A stretch of DNA of 64,000 nt from assembly GCA_963839475.1 (NCBI GenBank), contig CAWIVH010000018.1:682001-746000 (forward strand). The letters are read 5' to 3'. The number at the start of each line of letters is the position of its first letter. Positions within the stretch are counted from its first letter, which is position 1. Source of the DNA: CAWIVH01 sp963839475. GTDB lineage: Bacteria > Acidobacteriota > UBA6911. Positions 19,398 to 28,790 of the stretch are shown one piece after another. A model generated the notes under the pieces. That model was not told the DNA's origin, ran no database searches, and saw only the letters and a list, made by a program, of their open reading frames with translations. The translations under genes were made by a program, and so were the position numbers.

Positions 19398-19827
19398 ATC
19401 GGATGACCTCCGAAGCGTTACTACCCCGTTCATGGTCGCTTTATTCGACTTTGTCAGAAATCCGACAGCTGCTCACACACCTGCTCCAATCTGCATCCTC
19501 GACCGGGAACCGAGAGCTTCCGGTCCTGGCGGAACCTATCGCCCTTCCCAGACTGAATGGGCTGAAAGGCTTTGAGCGGGAATGAATCCTGCCGCCCGCG
19601 GGACAGTCGGCGGCGCCGACTACCCCTTTATGGCCTCGCCTCGGATCTGCGATTCTACCTTCCGCTCTCTAAATACTCTGCCTCAGCCCCAAAAGACCAA
19701 GATGGTAAGAATTAACATGTCCGGGCACAACTGTTACCCCCCATGATGTTGTAACACTTTCTTCTTGACGGCCTCTAAGGCTTGGCATACGTTCGGAATT
19801 TACGAATTTTGATTGTGACGGTGAGAT
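19398..19827. promoter_or_regulatory. Divergent intergenic region with candidate promoter for the hybrid kinase
   Basis: The 430-base gap between divergent genes contains an inverted repeat TGTTAC/GTAACA (19732-19737 and 19751-19756, centres 19 bp apart) and, 30 bases downstream, a sigma-70-like pair TTGACG (19765-19770) and TACGTT (19788-19793) with a 17-base spacer, pointing at the kinase gene. The repeat is well placed for an operator. Both are sequence matches only. Confidence 0.35.
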
Positions 19828-22800
19828 TTGGCAGCTTACGTTAGGACCTCGCACGGTGGTTTCCCCAAGGCCGCACTCCCCATTGTTTTGGCTTTATTTG
19901 TAGCCCCGGCATGGACCAAGAGCCCCTATGACATGGCCCGGATTTCAATGCTTACCGCCGGCGTGGAGGAAGGGCTTCCCAATCCGCGTGTTCACGCCGT
20001 CTTCCTCAACAGCAAGGGCCAGCTTTGGGTCGGCACGCAGGAGGGAGCTGCATTTCTTGGAGGCAGTGGGTGGACCCCATTCCCGCTGCCCGAACACGCA
20101 CCCTCCATTTACATCCGAACGATCGCCGAGACGCCGGATGGCGCCATGTGGTTCGGAACAGAGGCCGGTGGATTGTGGCGTTATCGCCACGGTCAATGGA
20201 AACATTGGACCGCCGGAAAAGATCTGCCTGTATCGAGGGTTAACGTGCTGCTGGCAACCGGGGAAACTCTCTGGATCGGAACGGGAGGCGGAGGCCTGCT
20301 GCGCTTGCGGGGCGAAGCTTTCGAGCGGGTGCCGGAACCCGCAGATCCCTGGATCTGGGCCCTTGCTTCAATCCCCGATACGGACGGCATCCCCCGTATC
20401 TGGGCCGGGGGCGAAAACCAGCTCTGGGTGCAAAAAGCGGATGGTTGGAAGCGACTTGGCGCAGAATCGGGCCTTTGGGAAGCAGGGGCCAATGCCATCG
20501 CGGTCAGGCGCGGCATGGGTGGCCAGATGGAAATCTGGATCTCATCCTGGAAACAGGGGGTCGGCAGGTTCGATCCCAAGACCAGCCTTTTCCAGTGTCC
20601 GGTACCCGGATCCCCGAGCAAAAGCCCGACCTCGATTGCAGTGGTGCCCCTTCCCGGGGGCGATGACGAATTGTGGGTGGGAACCTACGACAGCGGATTG
20701 GCCAAATATACATCGCAGGGATGGCAACAACTTGGCCGGGAGGAGGGATTTCCCAGCTCCGGTGTCTACAGCCTGCTGGTGAATCCGCAAGGACGGCCAC
20801 TTCTCTGGGCGGGCACCCGCGGCGCCGGGCTGGTGTCGGTGGATCCGGCAGGGTGGAGATCCCTGGCTGAAAACTCGCCACTTCCCAGCGAGCTGGCCAA
20901 CTGTTTCCTGGAAACCGAAGATGGGAATGGCAACTGGACTTTCTGGATCGGAACCGACCGGGGACTCATGCAATGGAACGAGAATGGCTCCCAGGTGTTT
21001 ACCACGGCGCAAGGGTTGCCAGCCAACTACATCACCGACATCCAGGAGTATCAAGGCTCCTCGGGCCCCGAACTATGGGTGGGAACCCTGGGAGGGGTTG
21101 CAAGGTTTAAGGACGGACATTGGACTGCCTACGGAACCGGCGAAGGCCTCTCCTACTACCGCATCCAATGCCTTGCCGGCGAAAGAACTGAAGCGGGTGA
21201 TTTGAAAATCTATGCCGGAGGCGATGGCGGGCTCGCTATTTTCGAGGATGGAAAGTGGCGGAAAGTCGAGGTGGGCCCCGAATTGCCCCAAAGCCTGCTT
21301 GTGACCGGACTGCTTCTTGCTCGAGATCCCGACGGCAGTTCCAGCCTGTGGATGAGCCTCCGCGGTTGGGCTGGAATTGCCCGCTTGAAAAACCAGGTTT
21401 GGAAAACCTATGGAACCGGACAGGGGCTGATCGTGCCGTCATCGTACGGCCTGGCAAGCTGCATCTCACCGAACGGAAAGCGCTGGCTCTGGATGGCAAT
21501 TGCAGGAACCGCGGGTCTGGCAAGCCTCGATTTAGATAATCCGGAGATGGGCTTCCGGCCATGGGGCAGCAAGGAGGTAATGGGGCTTTTGAATCAAGGG
21601 GGGCAGCGCATCGTGGTCAACCGCCAGGGCTTGCTCTTCATGACCACATCTCGCGGGGTAATTCGTCTAGAACTTCAGGGACAGAATTGGGAACCCGCTC
21701 GGGCCTTGACCTACCGCCATAGTGACGGGCTGCCGAGCGCCGCCTCCGAGTCCGGCGCCATTTACCAGGATCGAAACGGCCGCATTTGGGTGGGCACATC
21801 CAAAGGTGTAGCCGTCCTCGACCCGCGCTTCGAATCCGAACAATCGCCGCCGAAATCGCCCCTGATCGAAAGGGTGATGGTACAGGGACGGATGGCGGAC
21901 CTCGGGGCGCCGCTCTCCCTCGGATACCGTGATCAGCGTCTCCAGGTCTTTTTTTACCTGCCTACTTTCCTCCGCTATGAGTCGATCCTTTATCGCACCC
22001 AATTGGTCGGGCTCGAAGCAGAGCCACAGGAATGGATCGCGCGGTCCAACAGGGAGTTCACAACCCTGCCCCCGCGCCAATACACACTGCGGATCTGGGG
22101 ACGCGACGGAATGGGGCGCGAATCGCCGCCCGCGGAGCTCTCCTTTGCAGTACAACCACCAATATGGCAGACATGGTGGGCAATATTGATTCAACTCAGC
22201 GCCTGTGCCGGGATGGTGGCATTCCTGATACATTCCCGCCAGCGCACCCTGAAGCGGCGCGGCATCCTTCTGGAACGAATTGTGCAGGAACGGACTCATG
22301 ACCTGGCTTTGGCTCTTGCGCGCGCCGAGGAGGCGACTCAGTCCAAAAGTGAGTTCCTCGCCAATATGAGCCATGAAATCAGGACTCCAATGAACGGGGT
22401 TATTGGGATGACCGGGCTTCTGCTGGACACCGATCTGAGCGCGGAGCAGAGGAAATATGCCGAAACAGTGCGCACCAGCGGAGAGTCCCTGCTGTCGCTG
22501 ATAAACGACATTCTGGATTTTTCCAAAATCGAGGCGAAAAGGCTTGACCTCGAGACGCTCGATTTTGACCTGTCCAACCTCCTTGAGGATTTTGCCGCCA
22601 CTCTGGCCTTTCGCGCTCACGAGAAAGGCTTGGAGCTGCTCTTCTCTCTCGACCCCGAAGTCCCAACCTGGCTGCGGGGCGATCCCGGCCGCCTGCGACA
22701 GATCCTCACGAATCTGACCGGTAACGCCATCAAATTCACACCCGCGGGCGAAGTCGCCATTCGTGTTTCCCTGCTTGAAATGGAGGAAAACTCCGTCTTG

Positions 22801-24324
22801 CTCCGATTCGCAGTGCGGGATACCGGGATCGGAATTCCGGAAGACAAAATCGACCTTCTGTTCGACAAATTCCGCCAGGTGGATGCATCGACCACCCGAA
22901 AGTATGGCGGCACCGGACTGGGGCTGGCAATTTCACGGCAGCTCGCCGAAATGATGGGCGGCCAAACCGGCGTAAAAAGCACAGAAGGCAAAGGCTCGGA
23001 GTTCTGGTTTACAGCACGTCTGGGCCGTCCGCCGGAAGGAATCCGGTCGGAGGATGCCGGAACCGCCAATCTGCATGGAGTGCGTATCCTGATCGTGGAT
23101 GACAACGAAACGAGCCGTCACATCCTTCGTGAACGAATGACATCCTGGGGAATGCGCCCATCGGTAGCCACGGATGGCGATGCGGCAATTACGGCTCTTG
23201 TCCAGGCTTTGGAGCAAAAGGATCCTTTCAACATCGTCGTGATCGACATGATGATGCCGGGAATGGACGGGGAAGCTACCGGGAAAGCCATCAAAGCCGA
23301 TCCGCGCTTCCAGGATACAAAACTGGTCATGTTGACTTCGATAGGCGCGCGGGGAGATGCGGCGCGCCTTCAAGAAATGGGCTTTGCCGCCTATGCCACC
23401 AAGCCAATCAAACATCAGGAATTGAAAGCGATCTTGTCCCTGATTCTTTCCGGACAAGATCCAGCTGGGGAGCCGGGCTCCATCACCACTCGCCATACCG
23501 CGCTAGAGAGCCTTGCCTGGCTCGGCGGCAGCAGCGCGCGTATCCTGATTGCCGAGGACAATATAACGAACCAACAGGTGGCATTAGGGATGCTGAGAAA
23601 GCTGGGACTTCGCGCGGAGGCTGTGGCCAACGGAGCCGAAGCTGTAAGAGTCCTCGAATCCACTCCCTACGACCTTGTCCTGATGGATGTCCAGATGCCG
23701 GTAATGGACGGGCTGGAAGCCACAAGACAAATCCGGAATCCCGATTCCCATGCGCTCAATCGAAATATTCCTGTAATCGCGATGACGGCGAACGCCATGC
23801 AGGGCGATCGCGAAAAGTGCTTCCTGGCAGGCATGAACGATTACATTTCGAAGCCTGTGACCAGGAAGATGCTGTACGAAACTCTGGAAAAGTGGCTGCC
23901 GCAGGAGCCGAAAGCAGGCGCGAGCGAGGTCGACGAATCGGAAAAGGAATCGATTTCATCCGCGGAAACATCCCCCGATCCGCCCCTGACCTCCGTAAGG
24001 CATAATCATGCAGCCGTGATGGAACGCTTAATGGACGATGAGGAATTGGCCAGATCGATATATGGGTGTTTCCTGGATGACATTCCCGGCCAGATCCAGC
24101 TCCTTAAGGAATTCCTGGATGACGGCAATCCCGGGGGCGCCGAACGACAAGCCCACAGCATCAAGGGGGCATCAGCCGCTGTTGGGGGAGAGCGCCTTCA
24201 GGAAATAGCCCTCCTGATGGAGTCGCTGTGCAGGAGCGGAGATTTAGGAACCGCGAAAAAACGATTGTCTGAAATGGAGTGGGAGTTCGATCGCTTGAGG
24301 GAAGAAATTGTGAAAAGAAAATGA
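19828..24324 (+). CDS. Two-component propeller hybrid histidine kinase with two receivers and HPt
   Basis: One-protein phosphorelay of 1498 residues. A signal peptide (about 12-30) leads to a periplasmic sensor of two seven-bladed Reg_prop beta-propellers (WIGTGGGGLLRL, LWVGTYDSGLAKY, IWVGTSKGVAVLD), then a Y_Y_Y domain (about 690-770). A membrane helix (WWAILIQLSACAGMVAFLI) precedes HisKA with phospho-acceptor His849 (NMSHEIRTPMNG), the HATPase domain (N-box NAIKFTPAGE, G-box KYGGTGLGLAIS), receiver 1 (Asp1140), receiver 2 (Asp1287, LMDVQMPVMDG) and a C-terminal HPt domain (His1443, AHSIKGAS). All phosphorelay residues are present. The TTG start at 19828 has only a poor ribosome site, so the start is uncertain. 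Such sensors often control polysaccharide use; no output partner is evident here. Confidence 0.93.
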   Translation: MAAYVRTSHGGFPKAALPIVLALFVAPAWTKSPYDMARISMLTAGVEEGLPNPRVHAVFLNSKGQLWVGTQEGAAFLGGSGWTPFPLPEHAPSIYIRTIAETPDGAMWFGTEAGGLWRYRHGQWKHWTAGKDLPVSRVNVLLATGETLWIGTGGGGLLRLRGEAFERVPEPADPWIWALASIPDTDGIPRIWAGGENQLWVQKADGWKRLGAESGLWEAGANAIAVRRGMGGQMEIWISSWKQGVGRFDPKTSLFQCPVPGSPSKSPTSIAVVPLPGGDDELWVGTYDSGLAKYTSQGWQQLGREEGFPSSGVYSLLVNPQGRPLLWAGTRGAGLVSVDPAGWRSLAENSPLPSELANCFLETEDGNGNWTFWIGTDRGLMQWNENGSQVFTTAQGLPANYITDIQEYQGSSGPELWVGTLGGVARFKDGHWTAYGTGEGLSYYRIQCLAGERTEAGDLKIYAGGDGGLAIFEDGKWRKVEVGPELPQSLLVTGLLLARDPDGSSSLWMSLRGWAGIARLKNQVWKTYGTGQGLIVPSSYGLASCISPNGKRWLWMAIAGTAGLASLDLDNPEMGFRPWGSKEVMGLLNQGGQRIVVNRQGLLFMTTSRGVIRLELQGQNWEPARALTYRHSDGLPSAASESGAIYQDRNGRIWVGTSKGVAVLDPRFESEQSPPKSPLIERVMVQGRMADLGAPLSLGYRDQRLQVFFYLPTFLRYESILYRTQLVGLEAEPQEWIARSNREFTTLPPRQYTLRIWGRDGMGRESPPAELSFAVQPPIWQTWWAILIQLSACAGMVAFLIHSRQRTLKRRGILLERIVQERTHDLALALARAEEATQSKSEFLANMSHEIRTPMNGVIGMTGLLLDTDLSAEQRKYAETVRTSGESLLSLINDILDFSKIEAKRLDLETLDFDLSNLLEDFAATLAFRAHEKGLELLFSLDPEVPTWLRGDPGRLRQILTNLTGNAIKFTPAGEVAIRVSLLEMEENSVLLRFAVRDTGIGIPEDKIDLLFDKFRQVDASTTRKYGGTGLGLAISRQLAEMMGGQTGVKSTEGKGSEFWFTARLGRPPEGIRSEDAGTANLHGVRILIVDDNETSRHILRERMTSWGMRPSVATDGDAAITALVQALEQKDPFNIVVIDMMMPGMDGEATGKAIKADPRFQDTKLVMLTSIGARGDAARLQEMGFAAYATKPIKHQELKAILSLILSGQDPAGEPGSITTRHTALESLAWLGGSSARILIAEDNITNQQVALGMLRKLGLRAEAVANGAEAVRVLESTPYDLVLMDVQMPVMDGLEATRQIRNPDSHALNRNIPVIAMTANAMQGDREKCFLAGMNDYISKPVTRKMLYETLEKWLPQEPKAGASEVDESEKESISSAETSPDPPLTSVRHNHAAVMERLMDDEELARSIYGCFLDDIPGQIQLLKEFLDDGNPGGAERQAHSIKGASAAVGGERLQEIALLMESLCRSGDLGTAKKRLSEMEWEFDRLREEIVKRK

Positions 24325-24455
24325 TGTTTTTTTGTCCCGGGAAATCCGCCTGATCCTCGCGGTCAAATCCCCGATGCCGTTCCCGACCGGTATCCATTGA
24401 ATACGCACCCAAATTCCCTGGTTGCGCAGAAATCCTCGAAAAACAATTGACATTG

Positions 24456-24481
24456 GTGGACAAGAAGCGCAGCATGTCCAC
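24456..24481. promoter_or_regulatory. Inverted repeat, candidate operator upstream of the Ehr operon
   Basis: Perfect 7-bp arms GTGGACA (24456-24462) and TGTCCAC (24475-24481), centres 19 bp apart, about 50 bases upstream of the HTH-EIIA start. A TTGACA hexamer lies at 24447-24452. The spacing suits a dimeric regulator, possibly the product of the next gene acting on itself. Confidence 0.45.
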
Positions 24482-24531
24482 TTTTGTCCTATGGAAGTCC
24501 TCCCTGGGAAGGTAGTAGGAGCATTTGGGAA

Positions 24532-25242
24532 ATGCAACTCACAGTGAGTGATGTTGCCGACCTCTTGAAAGTGTCGGAAAAAACAGTTTATCGCTGGATC
24601 AAGGGACGCAAGCTTCCGAGCTACCGGTTTAGCGGGCAGTTTCGATTCAACCGGGCGGAATTGATAGGCTGGGCAACGGCTAACAAGATCAATGTCGATC
24701 CGGATACGTTTGAGGAGGCGGAACCCGCAGGCATGTGTCCGCCGACATTAGAGGAAAGCTTACGCATGGGCGGGATTTTTTATCGGCTCAGCGGGCATGA
24801 CAAGTCCACGGTGCTTCGGGGCGTGGTGGAGCACCTTCGCATCCCCGAGGATGTGGATCGCGAGCTGCTTCTCCAGATGATGTTGGCACGGGAGGTACTC
24901 GAACCGACTGCAATCGGCGGCGGCATTGCGATCCCTCATGCCCGCAATCCCTTTGCGTTTGGATTCGAGAGATCGACCGTAACGTTGTGCTTCCTGGAAA
25001 GCCCTATCGAGTACGGAGCACTTGATGGACGGCCCGTGCATGCTTTGTTCTCTTTGACCAGCCACACCCTGAAAACCCATCTTCATCTGCTTTCCCGCCT
25101 GGCATTCGCCCTGAAAGATGACGAATTCCGTTCCTTGATCGAGAACCAGGGAAACCGCGAAGCCATTCTGGCCTGCGCCGGAAAAATCAGCGGGCGGTTG
25201 GTTGGGCAGGGTGTGAAAGAAGAGCAGGAGACAATCCGTTGA
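24532..25242 (+). CDS. HTH-PTS EIIA fusion regulator
   Basis: 236-residue protein joining a DNA-binding domain to a phosphotransferase-type domain. Residues 1-50 are an excisionase/BldC-like helix-turn-helix (TVSDVADLLKVSEKTVYRWIKGRKLPSYRF). Residues about 85-225 are an EIIA domain of the PtsN/fructose type, with the phospho-acceptor His136 in AIGGGIAIPHARNP. ATG 24532 is ten bases after AGGAG; the frame is open further up to 24484 without support. Its stop overlaps the TTG start of the next gene, so it is the first gene of the Ehr operon. I infer a transcription factor whose activity depends on phosphorylation by EI/HPr; neither partner is encoded in the window. Confidence 0.88.
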   Translation: MQLTVSDVADLLKVSEKTVYRWIKGRKLPSYRFSGQFRFNRAELIGWATANKINVDPDTFEEAEPAGMCPPTLEESLRMGGIFYRLSGHDKSTVLRGVVEHLRIPEDVDRELLLQMMLAREVLEPTAIGGGIAIPHARNPFAFGFERSTVTLCFLESPIEYGALDGRPVHALFSLTSHTLKTHLHLLSRLAFALKDDEFRSLIENQGNREAILACAGKISGRLVGQGVKEEQETIR

Positions 25243-27221
25243 TTCTGATGCTGGCAGGTATCGCACTTTGGACCTTCAGCGGATTGCTGTCACTGCCATG
25301 GCGGAGGGCGGCAGGGGGGAGCCGTCTGGCGGCGACAGGCATGGTGACAGGCGCTCTCTGCATCGTCATTCCCGCCCTCGAAGCTATATCCGGAGCTGAT
25401 CCGGTGAGGCTTCGCTATCCATGGGGGATTCCCTATGGGGAGTTTTTCCTGGAACTGGACGCGCTTTCGGCCTGGTTCATTCTGCCGATCAGCGTGCTCG
25501 TGGCGCTGTCTGCCATTTATGGCGTCGAATATCTGGGAATCGGCTGCAGGCGGTCCTCTTCCGGAGCTCATTGGTTTTTTTACGGCCTGCTCGCATCCAG
25601 CATGGTCCTGGTCGTTTTAGCGCGCAATGCCCTGCTGTTTCTTATCCTCTGGGAGGTTATGGCTTTAGCCTCCTTTTTCCTGGTTACGCTGGATGACGAA
25701 GATGCGGGCACGCGGGAAGCAGGCTGGATCTACCTCGTAGCGACGCATCTGGGAACGGCGTTCCTTATGGCGTTCTTTTTAATTCTCGGCCAACAGAATG
25801 GAACGCTGGACTTCGATCAATGGGCCGTGGCGGGCGCTCCTTCCCCCGGTACTGCCGGCTTGCTTTTCATTCTGGCTTTGATCGGATTCGGGACGAAGGC
25901 GGGTTTCGTTCCAATGCATGTCTGGCTTCCTGAGGCGCACCCCGCCGCCCCAAGCCACGTTTCAGCGGTGATGTCAGGAGTCATGATCAAAACCGGCATC
26001 TATGGCTTGATGCGCGCGATCACTTTCCTGGGGCCGCCGGAAAACTGGTGGGGATTTCTAATGATCGGGGTCGGATTGACTTCGGGCATTCTGGGCGTAC
26101 TCTTCGCGTTGGCTCAGCACGACCTCAAGCGTCTGCTCGCCTATCACAGTGTCGAAAACATCGGCATCATCGCCCTCGGCATCGGCCTGGGTCTGGTCGG
26201 CATGTCGGCCCATCTTCCAGCCATGACGGCGCTCGGTTTTGCGGGGGCGCTCTTCCACGTCTTGAATCACGCCCTGTTCAAGGGGCTGTTGTTTCTTGGG
26301 GCCGGCGGTGTGGCGCACGGGGCCGGGACGCGCGATATGGACCGGCTCGGCGGGCTGTACAAGCGGATGCCGTGGACCGCCTTATCGTTTCTTACGGGCG
26401 CAGTCGCGATCTCAGGATTGCCTCCACTGAACGGTTTTGTGAGCGAATTCCTGATTTATTTGGGAGCCTATCGTGGAGTGATCGCGGGGGGAATCGGCCC
26501 TGCAATAGCGGGACTGGCCGCGGTTGCAGGACTGGCGTTGATCGGGGGCCTGGCGGCTGCCTGTTTCGCCAAAGCATTCGGCATTGTCTTCCTGGGGGAA
26601 CCGCGCACGGAGGATGCTGCCCAATCCCATGAAAGCGGGGCCGGCATGCGCCTGCCAATGCTAATGCTGGCGGCCGCCTGTGCGCTCATAGGCTTGATGG
26701 CGCCGATGATGACTGGAGTGTTGGAACCGTCTTTGAGAGTACTGGCACCGGGCACGTCAATGCCAGGGCCGGCATGGCAGGACGTGCGCACCATCCTGAT
26801 CCGGATCACAGCGGCTGCCGGGGTTCTGACGCTTCTGCTTATTCTCCTCGCCTGGTTGCGCACGGTCCTGCTGAAGAAGAGGAGGGTCGAAACCGGGGTC
26901 ACCTGGGATTGCGGCTATGCGTTGCCCTCGGCCCATATGCAGTACACCGCCTCTTCGTTCGCGCAGCCGCTCACAGAGCTCTTCAAACCGGTTCTGCATA
27001 CCGCCGAAGAGGTGCATCTGCCCGAAGGCATTCTGCCCGCAACTGCCTCGTTCGAGAGCCAGACACCCGATCTCTGCCACAGCAATCTTTACGAGCCTGC
27101 CTTCACAAAACTGTCCAGGGGGTTGTCGAAAGCGAAATGGCTGCAGCACGGAAATGTTCAGGTTTATATTCTTTACATAGCCTTGACGCTGATCACGCTG
27201 CTGATCTGGAAGCTCAGGTAA
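25239..27221 (+). CDS. hyfB: HyfB-like antiporter subunit of an Ehr-type complex (EhrA-like)
   Basis: 660-residue proton-pumping membrane subunit of the NuoL/MrpA/HyfB family with about 16 hydrophobic helices. Landmarks are the LWEVMALASFFLV helix with the conserved glutamate, GFGTKAGFVPMHVWLPEAHPAAPSHVSA, HDLKRLLAYHSVENIGII, and the HyfB-type C-terminus (TWDCGYALPSAHMQYTASSFAQPL). TTG at 25239 overlaps the upstream stop and follows AGGAG by eight bases; ATG at 25248 is possible. It starts the membrane arm of a six-gene complex (25239-32549). As in group 4 hydrogenases and complex I it should translocate H+ or Na+ driven by redox chemistry in the peripheral arm. Confidence 0.92.
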   Translation: MILMLAGIALWTFSGLLSLPWRRAAGGSRLAATGMVTGALCIVIPALEAISGADPVRLRYPWGIPYGEFFLELDALSAWFILPISVLVALSAIYGVEYLGIGCRRSSSGAHWFFYGLLASSMVLVVLARNALLFLILWEVMALASFFLVTLDDEDAGTREAGWIYLVATHLGTAFLMAFFLILGQQNGTLDFDQWAVAGAPSPGTAGLLFILALIGFGTKAGFVPMHVWLPEAHPAAPSHVSAVMSGVMIKTGIYGLMRAITFLGPPENWWGFLMIGVGLTSGILGVLFALAQHDLKRLLAYHSVENIGIIALGIGLGLVGMSAHLPAMTALGFAGALFHVLNHALFKGLLFLGAGGVAHGAGTRDMDRLGGLYKRMPWTALSFLTGAVAISGLPPLNGFVSEFLIYLGAYRGVIAGGIGPAIAGLAAVAGLALIGGLAAACFAKAFGIVFLGEPRTEDAAQSHESGAGMRLPMLMLAAACALIGLMAPMMTGVLEPSLRVLAPGTSMPGPAWQDVRTILIRITAAAGVLTLLLILLAWLRTVLLKKRRVETGVTWDCGYALPSAHMQYTASSFAQPLTELFKPVLHTAEEVHLPEGILPATASFESQTPDLCHSNLYEPAFTKLSRGLSKAKWLQHGNVQVYILYIALTLITLLIWKLR

Positions 27222-27224
27222 GAC

Positions 27225-28136
27225 ATGAATCTCGCATCCATTCTGCCTGTCGTTCTGGCACTCACTCTGTCGCCCCTGCTGCCGGGTTTGGTCAACCGGG
27301 TAAAAGCCGTTTTTGCGGGACGGACAGGCCCGCCTTTGCTTCAGAACTATTTCGACCTGGCGAAGTTGCTCCGCAAAGGAGCCGTATACAGCCGGACCAC
27401 GACGTGGATATTTCGGGCCGGACCGATTGTCGGCTTGGCTGCCGCGCTTGTCGTCGCCGGTCTGGTGCCATTCGGCGGGATACCTGCGATTCTGTCATTC
27501 CCCGGCGACCTGGTCCTGGCGTCGTACCTTCTGGGCCTGATGCGATTCTTCATCGTTCTCGCCGCGCTGGATACGGGATCAAGCTTCGAAGGGATGGGAG
27601 CCAGCCGGGAGGTTCAGTTTTCGGCGCTGGCAGAGCCGGCTCTATTCCTCGCTCTGGCTTCCCAAGCGCGTCAGGCCGGCAACCTGTCGCTATCTGGAAT
27701 GTTTTTCCCGGGGGTGGCGGGAAAGTGGGCTGAAGCCGGCCCCACGCTTGCGCTGGTCGCCGCGGCCATTTTCATCGTCCTGCTGGCTGAAAATGCTCGA
27801 ATTCCCGTCGATGATCCCAATACACATCTGGAGTTGACGATGATTCACGAGGTCATGGTGCTGGATCACAGCGGTCCGGACCTGGCTTATATCCAATATG
27901 GTGCAGCTTTGAAGCTATGGATCCTGGGGTCCATCCTCGCGGGCGTTGTGCTCCCCATGGATGCCCTGTCACCCTGGAAAAACCTGACCCTGGCGATCGC
28001 GTGCCAGCTCGGCCTGGCGATTCTCATCGGGATTGTCGAGTCGACCATGGCGCGATTGAGGCTCCATATTGTTCCGCAACTGCTGGTCGGCGCAGGAGCT
28101 TTGTCGGCAGTGGCGCTTTTTCTTGTCCTGAGGTAA
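27225..28136 (+). CDS. hyfC: HyfC/NuoH-like membrane subunit (EhrB-like)
   Basis: 303-residue integral membrane protein that anchors the peripheral arm, homologous to HyfC/HycD and NuoH. Eight hydrophobic helices are visible. Family landmarks are FAGRTGPPLLQNYFDLAKLLRKGAV near the N-terminus and the acidic loop ENARIPVDDPNTHLELTMIHEVMVLDHSGPDLA (about residues 188-220), which in NuoH and HyfC contacts the quinone-site or catalytic subunits. ATG 27225 is three bases after the HyfB-like stop, so translation is probably coupled. Confidence 0.92.
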   Translation: MNLASILPVVLALTLSPLLPGLVNRVKAVFAGRTGPPLLQNYFDLAKLLRKGAVYSRTTTWIFRAGPIVGLAAALVVAGLVPFGGIPAILSFPGDLVLASYLLGLMRFFIVLAALDTGSSFEGMGASREVQFSALAEPALFLALASQARQAGNLSLSGMFFPGVAGKWAEAGPTLALVAAAIFIVLLAENARIPVDDPNTHLELTMIHEVMVLDHSGPDLAYIQYGAALKLWILGSILAGVVLPMDALSPWKNLTLAIACQLGLAILIGIVESTMARLRLHIVPQLLVGAGALSAVALFLVLR

Positions 28137-28140
28137 TCCG

Positions 28141-28779
28141 GTGAAAGCGGATCTTCTACTGATTCTGGTGGCGCTTACCAATCTGAAGCTGCTGGCTTCA
28201 AGCCGGTTGGGTGCATCGATCCGAACGGTGGCATTGCAGGGAATTCTTCTCGGGCTGCTGCCTATTTTGGCTCCCGGGCATCCTGCAACCTGGCGCGTGG
28301 CGGGCATGGCACTTGGAAGCGTCCTGTTGAAGGGTGTAGCCTTCCCATGGCTTCTATTCCGTGCTCTCCGCCAGGCGGAAGTGACGCGCGAAGTCGAGCC
28401 CTATATCGGCTATCTGAGTTCGCTTCTCCTCGGAGTCGCCGGGCTCGGAATATCTTTCTGGTTCGGCAGCCGGCTGCCCATCGAGACGTCCGCGGCCCCG
28501 ACGCTGCTAGTTCCAATGGCTTTTTTCTCGATACTGGCGGGGCTGTTTCTTATTGTAAGCAGGAAGCGGGCCGTCAACCAAGTCCTGGGATTCCTGGTCC
28601 TCGAAAACGGCATCTATACCTTCGGTGCCGGCGCGATAGGCGAAGCCTCATTCCTGGTTGAAGCCGGCATCCTGCTGGATTTCTTCGTGGCCGTTTTCGT
28701 AATGGGGATCACTATCTTCCACATCAATCGCGAGTTCGATCACATCGATACGGACCGCCTGTCGTCGCTCAAACACTGA
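28141..28779 (+). CDS. hyfE: HyfE/NuoK-like membrane subunit (EhrC-like)
   Basis: 212-residue membrane protein with six or seven hydrophobic helices. Its C-terminal half matches the NuoK-like core of HyfE (RKRAVNQVLGFLVLENGIYTFG, then VEAGILLDFFVAVFVMGITIFHI), with the membrane-embedded glutamates expected for the E-channel. The start is GTG 28141, four bases after the previous stop. It is part of the six-gene complex; its size and gene order match HyfE rather than the 100-residue NuoK. Confidence 0.9.
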   Translation: MKADLLLILVALTNLKLLASSRLGASIRTVALQGILLGLLPILAPGHPATWRVAGMALGSVLLKGVAFPWLLFRALRQAEVTREVEPYIGYLSSLLLGVAGLGISFWFGSRLPIETSAAPTLLVPMAFFSILAGLFLIVSRKRAVNQVLGFLVLENGIYTFGAGAIGEASFLVEAGILLDFFVAVFVMGITIFHINREFDHIDTDRLSSLKH

Positions 28780-28790
28780 GGCTCAACGGG

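Noticed and set aside
19781..19800. Sigma-54 promoter before the hybrid kinase (TTGGCATA)
   Set aside because: No TTGC at the -12 position.
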